Origin: a bacterium
GTDB taxonomy: Bacteria; Patescibacteriota; Minisyncoccia; UBA6257; GWB1-50-10
NCBI GenBank assembly: GCA_027310235.1
Contig: DAIDBF010000043.1
Coordinates: forward strand, 1 to 6,847
DNA length: 6,847 nucleotides
Direction of reading: 5' to 3'
Made by a program: the position numbers and the translations under genes. The notes below the pieces were generated by a model. It saw nothing but the letters and a program-made list of their open reading frames with translations. It was not told the DNA's origin and did no database searches. Positions 1 to 3,969 of this stretch are shown here, piece after piece; the first letter of the stretch is position 1; each line of letters opens with the position of its first letter.

Positions 1-57
1 GTGGTAGACTATCTCGTTGCCAACGAGAATGCGGGGGTTCGATTCCCCCTACCCGCA
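1..57 (+). tRNA. tRNA-Gly (anticodon GCC), 5' end cut by the window
   Basis: This is the 3' four-fifths of a tRNA that decodes GGC (and GGU by wobble) glycine codons. The anticodon arm is TCTCG (12-16) pairing with CGAGA (24-28) around loop TTGCCAA, giving anticodon GCC at 19-21. The variable loop is ATGC (29-32). The T arm is GGGGG (33-37), loop TTCGATT, CCCCC (45-49). The 3' acceptor strand is TACCCGC (50-56) with A at 57 as discriminator base. GTGGTA at the left edge is the end of the D loop. No CCA is encoded (TAA follows), so CCA must be added after transcription. The A discriminator is unusual for a bacterial tRNA-Gly, where U73 is common. The 5' acceptor strand lies outside the window. 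Confidence 0.95.
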
Positions 58-63
58 TAAGTG

Positions 64-72
64 TGTCATAAT
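64..72 (+). promoter_or_regulatory. Extended -10 promoter of the cupredoxin gene
   Basis: TGT followed by CATAAT (67-72) ends 8 bp before the ATG at 81. It lies just after the tRNA end at 57. The position predicts transcription starting within a couple of bases of the start codon. It matches the arrangement at six other genes of the window, which is the main support for such a short motif. Confidence 0.6.
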
Positions 73-80
73 GAAAGAGT

Positions 81-749
81 ATGGATGATGCGATACGTCT
101 TGTTATTACGGTCCTTTTTATAGGGCTTATTGTGCTTTCGATCGTCTTTTTCGGAATCTTCGGAATCGCGCCGCTCACAAAACTGGGGGGGATAGTCAAC
201 AAAAGACCATCTTCCGAAGTTGTTGTCGAAGAGGCGACCACAACCATAAGTGAAATAACACCAACGTCTTCACTGGAGACACCGGGAGGAAACGTTCTTA
301 TTTCTTCCTCTCCAATCACGAATTCGGTTCCTGAAGAACCATCTTCTTCCGGCACCGAGAGCCCCCCTCTTAGTTTCGGGGATGTTCCTTCGACGGGAAT
401 TCCCGAGGGCCCGGGGAAGGTGAAATTCTACAGCCAGTCATCGCCGATTGCTGTAGATGAGATTCCTTCGAATGCAATCCGCATCGTTGACTCGGGAGGC
501 AAGTTTACGCCCGCCGTCATCGCTGTTCCCGCAGGGAGTCCGTTTACACTCGCCATTACGTCGGGAGACGATGGAACGCACGTTTTCAAGTTCAATAATC
601 CCGCGTTCGCTTCGATCGGGCTGGGAGTCGGTCCGCGCCAAACGAGAATTATCACTCTAAGCATTTCGGAAGCGGGATCATACGGATTCCACTGTGACGT
701 GCCGGGCCACGCTCCTCAAGGAGAGGTGGGAAGGATCGTCGCACAATGA
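81..749 (+). CDS. Membrane-anchored cupredoxin (plastocyanin-like copper protein) with an altered axial ligand
   Basis: The 222-residue protein has one hydrophobic membrane segment (about residues 7-30), a low-complexity Ser/Thr/Pro/Glu-rich linker (about 43-112) and a C-terminal cupredoxin domain (about 132-222). Such domains bind a type 1 copper ion and shuttle electrons or hold copper outside the membrane. Visible ligands are His167 (in GTHVF), Cys205 and His210 (in FHCDVPGH). The usual spacing C-x4-H-x4-M is kept, but the last position is Glu215 (codon GAG at 723-725) instead of Met. This predicts a changed redox potential, a non-blue site or binding of another metal. The positive residues K34, K41 and R42 after the membrane segment make the topology less clear than usual, although an outside cupredoxin domain is expected. 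The ATG at 81 fits the upstream promoter and gives an intact anchor. No redox partner is encoded nearby. Confidence 0.85.
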   Translation: MDDAIRLVITVLFIGLIVLSIVFFGIFGIAPLTKLGGIVNKRPSSEVVVEEATTTISEITPTSSLETPGGNVLISSSPITNSVPEEPSSSGTESPPLSFGDVPSTGIPEGPGKVKFYSQSSPIAVDEIPSNAIRIVDSGGKFTPAVIAVPAGSPFTLAITSGDDGTHVFKFNNPAFASIGLGVGPRQTRIITLSISEAGSYGFHCDVPGHAPQGEVGRIVAQ

Positions 750-751
750 CG

Positions 752-1939
752 TTATAATACGATTTTGAAAAACCGGTGCTTGCCGATCTTTAGGATCTCA
801 TTTCCGCGGAATCGTACCGTTTCGAACGGATCGTTTTTGATCGCCCCGTTCAGTTCGACGGCATTCTGATGCATCAGCCGGCGCGCTTCACTTTTCGAGG
901 CGACCCCCGCGTTGATAAGCAAATCCAGCATATTCGCTTCTTTTCCGGCCAGCTTCAATCGAGTGATATCTTCAGGAACTTCTTTTTTTGAAAATAACTT
1001 TTCGAATCGTTCGCGCGCCTTTTCCGCTGCCTTTGCTCCGTGGTAACGTTTCACAATTTCAAACGCAAGCCGTTCTTTCAAAATTTTCGGGTTGGTTCCT
1101 TTTTCCAGTTGTTCTTTGTAGTCGCGCACCAGAGGAAGAGAAACGTCGGTCGCAATCTCAAAATAGTCGATTATGCCTTCATCGTGCATCGACATTATCT
1201 TCCCGAACTGCTCGTCGGGCGAATCGATGATATTTACCACGTTGCCCCAGCTCGTCGACATCTTTCTCCCGTCGAGGCCGAGAAGCATCTTGGTCGTAAG
1301 AATATCCTGTGGTTTTTGTCCGTAGTGCTCTTGTATTTTTCTTCCCGCAAAGAGATTGAAAAGCTGATCCGCGCCGCCGATCTCGAGGTCGGCCTTGATC
1401 GCGACCGAGTCATACCCTTGGTACAGTGCGTAGTGGAGTTCGCGGATGCTTATTTCTTCCTCTTTCTCCCATCGTTCTTTGAAATTTCTCCGTGCGATCA
1501 TCTGCTGCACCGAAAAGAGCTCGGCGAGTTCGTCGAACTCCCGGAGTTTCATTTTTGAGAACCACGCGCTGTTGTAATGCAGTTCAACCTTCTTCATATC
1601 GAGGACCATGCCGAGCTGCTTCGTATAGTGTTTCATATTTTCTTTCACTTGTGTTGGTGAGAGAAAAGGACGCTTGGAAAGTTTGTCGGATGCGTCCCCA
1701 ATCTGGGCAGTGTAGTCGCCGATAATGAGGACGATGGTGTGGCCGAGGTCCTGGAACGCTCTGAGTTTCCAGAGCGTTGAGGCGCGACCGATGTGGATCC
1801 TCGGTCCCGTGGGATCGATGCCGTGTTTGATGCGGAGCTTTTTCCCCGAGCGGAGCGCGCGGGAGAGATGTTCTTTGTCGGTAATCTGTTCTACTCCCCG
1901 CGTCAGGATCGACTCAATGACTTTTTCTTTCGATTGCAT
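752..1939 (-). CDS. tyrS: Tyrosyl-tRNA synthetase
   Basis: The 395-residue protein is a class I aminoacyl-tRNA synthetase that activates tyrosine with ATP and charges tRNA-Tyr in the cytoplasm. The Rossmann catalytic domain carries the HIGH-type motif HIGR (49-52) after GIDPTGP, the signature GDYTAQIGD (74-82), the tyrosine-pocket loop GGADQLFNL (188-196) and the KMSKS-type loop KMSTS (226-230). A C-terminal S4 RNA-binding domain (about 337-395, with GVASKSEARRL) binds the tRNA. Length fits bacterial TyrRS with an S4 domain. The ATG at 1939 is chosen because TACAAT ends exactly 6 bp upstream, placing the start codon at the predicted +1. This leaves no leader, so T-box control is excluded if that promoter is used. 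Threonine replaces the second lysine of KMSKS; I believe this is common in the CPR-type enzyme but cannot check it. The stop faces the cupredoxin stop across 2 bp. Confidence 0.95.
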   Translation of the reverse strand: MQSKEKVIESILTRGVEQITDKEHLSRALRSGKKLRIKHGIDPTGPRIHIGRASTLWKLRAFQDLGHTIVLIIGDYTAQIGDASDKLSKRPFLSPTQVKENMKHYTKQLGMVLDMKKVELHYNSAWFSKMKLREFDELAELFSVQQMIARRNFKERWEKEEEISIRELHYALYQGYDSVAIKADLEIGGADQLFNLFAGRKIQEHYGQKPQDILTTKMLLGLDGRKMSTSWGNVVNIIDSPDEQFGKIMSMHDEGIIDYFEIATDVSLPLVRDYKEQLEKGTNPKILKERLAFEIVKRYHGAKAAEKARERFEKLFSKKEVPEDITRLKLAGKEANMLDLLINAGVASKSEARRLMHQNAVELNGAIKNDPFETVRFRGNEILKIGKHRFFKIVL

Positions 1940-1945
1940 GCAATA

Positions 1946-1954
1946 ATTGTACCA
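1946..1954 (-). promoter_or_regulatory. Extended -10 promoter of tyrS
   Basis: On the minus strand TGG (1954-1952) precedes TACAAT (1951-1946), followed by TATTGC and then the tyrS ATG at 1939. The 6-bp gap puts the A of ATG at the expected transcription start. The upstream dyad at 1954-1993 begins at the edge of this element and covers the -35 region. Confidence 0.65.
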
Positions 1955-1993
1955 TATAACACTTCCCTTTCGATCGTAGGCGAAGTGTTATAT
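1954..1993. repeat. Perfect 12-bp inverted repeat over the tyrS promoter
   Basis: ATATAACACTTC (1954-1965) and GAAGTGTTATAT (1982-1993) are exact reverse complements separated by 16 bp. The pair abuts the extended -10 of tyrS and spans where a -35 would be. It could be an operator for a dimeric regulator, or a hairpin ending the clpP transcript before tyrS. No T-run follows it on the minus strand, which weakens the terminator reading. Confidence 0.75.
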
Positions 1994-2010
1994 CGAGGCC
2001 GGGCCTCGAT
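1992..2010. repeat. Short GC-rich hairpin next to the tyrS dyad
   Basis: ATCGAGGC (1992-1999) pairs with GCCTCGAT (2003-2010) around a CGG loop. It overlaps the end of the preceding dyad by 2 bp, so in RNA both hairpins would stack. It may take part in ending transcription from clpP; the role is inferred only from position. Confidence 0.65.
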
Positions 2011-2043
2011 AGATTAAACAACTTTTCTTCCGAAGCAGGAGCA

Positions 2044-2134
2044 TCGCATCTCTCCGAACGAGGGTAAGACCGGCCAATCCTGCCTGTGCAGGCAGGCGGC
2101 CCGGAGCGCCCGAGTGAGGAGAGATACAATGCGA
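2044..2134. repeat. Long nested stem-loop downstream of clpP
   Basis: A nested set of inverted repeats fills the gap just beyond the clpP stop. The outer arms are TCGC (2044-2047) with GCGA (2131-2134) and ATCTCTCC (2048-2055) with GGAGAGAT (2118-2125), leaving bases 2126-2130 bulged. Further in, CCGGCC (2070-2075) pairs with GGCCCGG (2098-2104) with one bulged C. At the centre is the palindrome CCTGCCTG-TG-CAGGCAGG (2079-2096). It could be a terminator-like or mRNA-protecting 3' structure of clpP, a dispersed repeat of REP type, or an unrecognised small RNA. It does not match the SRP RNA, RNase P RNA, tmRNA or 6S motifs that I looked for. Short ORFs across it are not credible genes. Confidence 0.6.
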
Positions 2135-2140
2135 CTGTGA

Positions 2141-2725
2141 TTATTTCTTCGTCTTGATGATGGCGTCGATCAAGCCGTAGTCCTTCGCTTCCTGCGAGGT
2201 AAGATAAAAATCCCGGTCGGTGTCGCGCTCGATCTTATTGAGTTTCTGTCCCGTGTGTTTCACGAGAATCTGGTTCAGCTTATCTTTAATCTTTACGATG
2301 TGCCGCGCGGTGATTTCGATTTCAATTGCTTGTCCTTCCGCCCCGCCCATTACTTGGTGGAGCAAAATCTCGGAATTCGGGAGCGCGAATCGTTTTCCTT
2401 TTTCTCCCGCACCCAGAAGTACCGCGCCCATTGAAGCGGCCATGCCGACACAGATCGTAGATACCGGCGCCTTCACGAACTGCATCGTGTCATAGATTGC
2501 GAGCCCCGCGGTTACCGATCCTCCGGGGGTATTCAGATATAAACTAATGTCTTTCTTCGAATCTTCGTGATCGAGAAAAAGAAGTTGAGCGATCACGCTG
2601 TTCGCGACCTGATCGACGATGGGGCCGCCCAGAAAGACGATACGTTCTTTCAAAAGACGCGAATAAATGTCGTATGCCCGTTCACCGTACGCGGATTTCT
2701 CAATAACGGTGGGAATAAGGTTCAT
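2141..2725 (-). CDS. clpP: ATP-dependent Clp protease proteolytic subunit
   Basis: ClpP forms the double-ring serine protease chamber that degrades proteins delivered by Clp ATPases in the cytoplasm. From the ATG at 2725 the protein has 194 residues, the usual length. The catalytic triad is visible: Ser98 in GMAASMGA, His123 in SEILLHQ, and Asp172 in ERDTDRD. The N-terminal stretch IPTVIE...GERAYDIYSRLL and the motif YLNTPGGSV (63-71) are typical. I prefer 2725 over an ATG three codons upstream (2734) because the protein then begins MNLIPTVIE, as ClpP usually does, and because the -10 TATTAT overlaps the 2734 ATG and ends 7 bp before 2725. No Clp ATPase gene is nearby. The long structured region downstream and the direct repeats upstream suggest separate transcription from tyrS. 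Confidence 0.95.
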   Translation of the reverse strand: MNLIPTVIEKSAYGERAYDIYSRLLKERIVFLGGPIVDQVANSVIAQLLFLDHEDSKKDISLYLNTPGGSVTAGLAIYDTMQFVKAPVSTICVGMAASMGAVLLGAGEKGKRFALPNSEILLHQVMGGAEGQAIEIEITARHIVKIKDKLNQILVKHTGQKLNKIERDTDRDFYLTSQEAKDYGLIDAIIKTKK

Positions 2726-2732
2726 CCCCCAC

Positions 2733-2741
2733 ATAATAACA
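2733..2741 (-). promoter_or_regulatory. Extended -10 promoter of clpP
   Basis: On the minus strand TGT (2741-2739) precedes TATTAT (2738-2733), then GTGGGGG, then ATG at 2725. The 7-bp gap matches the other genes and decides the start codon. The G-run touching the ATG is too close to act as a Shine-Dalgarno site. Confidence 0.55.
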
Positions 2742-2744
2742 AGT

Positions 2745-2768
2745 AATTTTGACTAGAGCAAATTTTGA
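2745..2768 (-). promoter_or_regulatory. Direct repeat TCAAAATT upstream of the clpP promoter
   Basis: TCAAAATT occurs twice on the minus strand (2768-2761 and 2752-2745), spaced 16 bp start to start, just upstream of the clpP -10. The copy nearer the promoter reads AGTCAAA, which equals one half of a CtsR heat-shock operator, but the CtsR spacing of about 10 bp is not met. A binding site for a clpP regulator is possible and unproven. Confidence 0.3.
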
Positions 2769-2801
2769 GAAGTTATTTTCTACGAACAAGGCTATCCTTT
2801 C

Positions 2802-2823
2802 TCCCCGACATTTATGTGGGGGA
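2802..2823 (-). repeat. Hairpin just after the GIY-YIG gene
   Basis: TCCCC (2802-2806) pairs with GGGGA (2819-2823), and ACA (2808-2810) with TGT (2815-2817), with one mismatch between the two stems and a 4-base loop. Read on the minus strand it directly follows the stop codon, so it may mark the 3' end of that transcript. No T-run follows. Confidence 0.45.
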
Positions 2824-2824
2824 T

Positions 2825-3082
2825 TCATCCCGTAAGGGTATCCGAGAGTCTCTCTTTTAATCTTCGCAATCCCTGTTTGTGTAATTTGAGCGCGTGTTCT
2901 CTTTGAAATGCGTCCCTCTTACTTATATACCCTTCAATATAGATTAACTTCCAAGGAGAATATTTGCTTGTATGATAAGACGTGTTGCTATTATGTTGAA
3001 GTAGCCTTTTCTTTATATCTTTAGTGCAACCAACATAAAGACTCCCATTTTTCAGTGATTGGAGTACATAAACGCAATACAT
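2825..3082 (-). CDS. GIY-YIG nuclease-family small protein (UPF0213/UvrC-like domain)
   Basis: The 85-residue protein is a stand-alone GIY-YIG domain, the usual size for the small single-domain family. Visible family features are VYV (4-6) and LYVG (15-18) for the two halves of the GIY-YIG motif, Arg26 in IKKRL, His30 followed by Asn, the segment WKLIYIEGY (44-52), and Glu62 in QREHALK. GIY-YIG domains cut DNA using a metal ion, but the role of these small bacterial proteins is uncertain. The gene is AT-rich (62 G+C in the 180 bases 2881-3060, about 34%) while clpP and tyrS are near 50%. It is the only protein gene here without a -10 box next to its ATG. Hairpins and a shared 8-bp direct repeat bracket it. 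These signs together suggest an acquired or mobile cassette. The ATG at 3082 is the only good start after the in-frame upstream stop. Confidence 0.8.
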   Translation of the reverse strand: MYCVYVLQSLKNGSLYVGCTKDIKKRLLQHNSNTSYHTSKYSPWKLIYIEGYISKRDAFQREHALKLHKQGLRRLKERLSDTLTG

Positions 3083-3098
3083 ATGCTTAGGGAGATTT

Positions 3099-3126
3099 AT
3101 CCCCCATACTCAAGTGGGTAGGGGAT
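3099..3126 (-). repeat. Strong hairpin between the TM-anchored protein gene and the GIY-YIG gene
   Basis: AT plus CCCC (3099-3105, one extra C) pairs with GGGG plus AT (3121-3126), and TACTC (3107-3111) with GGGTA (3116-3120) including one G-T pair, around loop AAGT; A3106 is bulged. On the minus strand it begins 7 bp after the upstream gene's stop codon, so it is placed like a terminator, though only AT-rich bases and no T-run follow. Confidence 0.55.
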
Positions 3127-3133
3127 TCGTGCG

Positions 3134-3625
3134 TCAGTACTTTACCAGAGTGACTTTTGTGACGTCAAATTTCTGAGCAGTGAGGATGTTATCCGCGCTC
3201 TCCACGGTGATCGTATCGCCTGTTTTCACGCTTGAGAATGATTGTGCGGATTGCGCGGGCGACCCTCTTCCGTCAAGTTTCGAATAATCCACAAGCACGT
3301 AGCGCGTATCAGGAGTCGTATTTGCCATGCGGATCTGTTTCGCGCGCGGCGTGCCGTCCGTGTGGGGGAGATAGTCTGTGGGGTCGTTCACCTCAAGCTC
3401 GAAGGTTGCGCCGTAGCTATTCGTTACTTTTCCCGAGAGTGAATGCAATTCTTCCGGCGGTTTCGGGTAGATTGCTTCAACCACCGACTTGTATTTCGCT
3501 TCGCCAAGTGCCTGCCCCGTGTTTTTTCCGTTGGTCTGCCCGATGAAGAACCCGCCGATGAAAAAGACGATGACGAGGAGCACTCCGCCTATGATAAGTA
3601 TGTTCTTGTTTATGTCTTTTTCCAT
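3134..3625 (-). CDS. Conserved-type hypothetical protein with one N-terminal membrane anchor
   Basis: The 163-residue protein has a short charged N-terminus (MEKDINKN), one strongly hydrophobic segment (about 9-29, ending FIGGFFIG) and a soluble, mostly beta-predicted remainder. That remainder contains SLSGKVTNSYGATFELEV (62-79), RYVLVDYS (108-115) and, at the end, VKTGDTITVE (133-142) followed by a short FDVTKVTLV strand (153-161). The layout resembles small OB-like or DUF5666-like extracytoplasmic domains often found in Patescibacteria, but I do not recognise a named family with confidence. It has no cysteines or obvious catalytic motif. It is probably anchored in the cytoplasmic membrane with the domain outside. 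It is transcribed divergently from the coiled-coil gene. TATAAT ends 8 bp before the chosen ATG. Confidence 0.85.
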   Translation of the reverse strand: MEKDINKNILIIGGVLLVIVFFIGGFFIGQTNGKNTGQALGEAKYKSVVEAIYPKPPEELHSLSGKVTNSYGATFELEVNDPTDYLPHTDGTPRAKQIRMANTTPDTRYVLVDYSKLDGRGSPAQSAQSFSSVKTGDTITVESADNILTAQKFDVTKVTLVKY

Positions 3626-3633
3626 ATGGTATG

Positions 3634-3642
3634 ATTATAGCA
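3634..3642 (-). promoter_or_regulatory. Extended -10 promoter of the TM-anchored protein gene
   Basis: On the minus strand TGC (3642-3640) precedes TATAAT (3639-3634), a perfect extended -10, with 8 bp to the ATG at 3625. The divergent plus-strand -10 hexamer begins only 15 bp away. Confidence 0.75.
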
Positions 3643-3651
3643 TATCGGGTG

Positions 3652-3660
3652 TGCTATACT
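3652..3660 (+). promoter_or_regulatory. Extended -10 promoter of the coiled-coil gene
   Basis: TGC (3652-3654) precedes TATACT (3655-3660). The ATG at 3667 lies 6 bp downstream, exactly at the expected transcription start. The in-frame ATGs at 3631 and 3661 would not be transcribed from this promoter. Confidence 0.65.
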
Positions 3661-3666
3661 ATGTCC

Positions 3667-3951
3667 ATGATGGAAAAAATGACACTGGAAAAACTTGCGG
3701 AAATGGTGGCACAAGGATTCGAGGGAGTGGATATAAAATTCGACCGCGTCAATGAGCGATTTGATGACGTTGAGTCCCGGCTTGATGACGTTGAGTCCCG
3801 GCTTGACGGCATTGAGCGCCGGATTGATTCGATTGAAATGGAGCTTATTGACATTAAAAAGAAGCTCGATAATATCGTGTACCGCCACGAGTACGAAGCG
3901 TTGAAAGACAGAGTGGCGGCTCTCGAAGAAAAGTTAAAGTCGTCGAGATAG
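3667..3951 (+). CDS. Small coiled-coil protein
   Basis: From the ATG at 3667 the protein has 94 residues and is almost entirely alpha-helical. The N-terminal part MTLEKLAEMVAQGF is followed by seven-residue repeats such as FDDVESR, LDDVESR, LDGIERR and IDSIEME, with hydrophobic residues at heptad positions. It ends with YRHEYEALKDRV and AALEEKLK. No membrane segment, cysteine or enzyme motif is visible. Small proteins of this kind are common hypothetical proteins in CPR genomes; oligomerisation is the only safe inference. The repeats are also present in the DNA as near-identical 21-bp units. The start is set by the upstream promoter; 3670 is an equally possible ATG, and starts at 3631 or 3661 lie in or before the promoter. 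The stop is 18 bp before the next gene's ATG, and that gap holds the next promoter. Confidence 0.8.
   Translation: MMEKMTLEKLAEMVAQGFEGVDIKFDRVNERFDDVESRLDDVESRLDGIERRIDSIEMELIDIKKKLDNIVYRHEYEALKDRVAALEEKLKSSR
3761..3822 (+). repeat. 21-bp tandem repeat inside the coiled-coil gene
   Basis: TTGATGACGTTGAGTCCCGG occurs at 3761-3780 and again at 3782-3801 with a 21-bp period, followed by a degenerate third copy at 3802-3822. Each unit encodes one coiled-coil heptad (L/F-D-D-V-E-S-R). The perfect identity of two copies suggests recent duplication by slippage. Confidence 0.9.
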
Positions 3952-3953
3952 TT

Positions 3954-3962
3954 TGCTATAAT
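3954..3962 (+). promoter_or_regulatory. Extended -10 promoter of the secreted Cys-containing protein gene
   Basis: TGC (3954-3956) precedes a perfect TATAAT (3957-3962), 7 bp before the ATG at 3970 and starting 2 bp after the upstream stop codon. The two close genes on this strand thus appear to have separate promoters. Confidence 0.75.
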
Positions 3963-3969
3963 ATAGAGT

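Larger units (their letters stand above)
2724..2824. repeat. 13-bp perfect inverted repeat pair flanking the clpP upstream region
   Basis: ATCCCCCACATAA (2724-2736) is exactly reverse-complementary to TTATGTGGGGGAT (2812-2824), 75 bp away. The first arm holds the clpP start codon and part of its -10. The second arm lies at the 3' end of the GIY-YIG gene, ending 1 bp before its stop codon (2825-2827, read on the minus strand). A related sequence, ATCCCCCATAC, lies at 3099-3109 upstream of the GIY-YIG start. Confidence 0.65.
2819..3128. repeat. 8-bp direct repeat GGGGATTC bracketing the GIY-YIG segment
   Basis: GGGGATTC occurs at 2819-2826 and 3121-3128, each at the right-hand arm of a C-run/G-run hairpin. 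The 302-bp period encloses the whole GIY-YIG gene. It could be a target-site duplication or end motif of a small mobile unit, or a chance match helped by the G-runs. Confidence 0.35.

Noticed and set aside
753..758. TATAAT on the plus strand just after the cupredoxin stop
   Set aside because: It has no gene downstream on that strand, as it points into the antisense of tyrS, and its bases are part of the tyrS stop region. Treated as chance.
1040..1558. 172-codon plus-strand ORF opposite tyrS
   Set aside because: It lies fully antisense to a clear tyrS gene with all synthetase motifs, its translation shows no family features, and there is no start-linked promoter.
1914..2129. 71-codon minus-strand ORF across the clpP-tyrS gap
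   Set aside because: The translation follows the palindromes and overlaps the tyrS promoter and start; it is a by-product of the hairpin sequence.
1940..2134. T-box leader or known structured RNA (SRP, RNase P, tmRNA, 6S) upstream of tyrS
   Set aside because: The tyrS -10 is 6 bp from the ATG, so no leader would be transcribed from it. None of the conserved motifs of those RNAs is present.
2745..2768. CtsR or CIRCE operator for clpP
   Set aside because: Only one AGTCAAA half is present and the repeat spacing is 16 bp instead of about 10. No CIRCE inverted repeat is seen.
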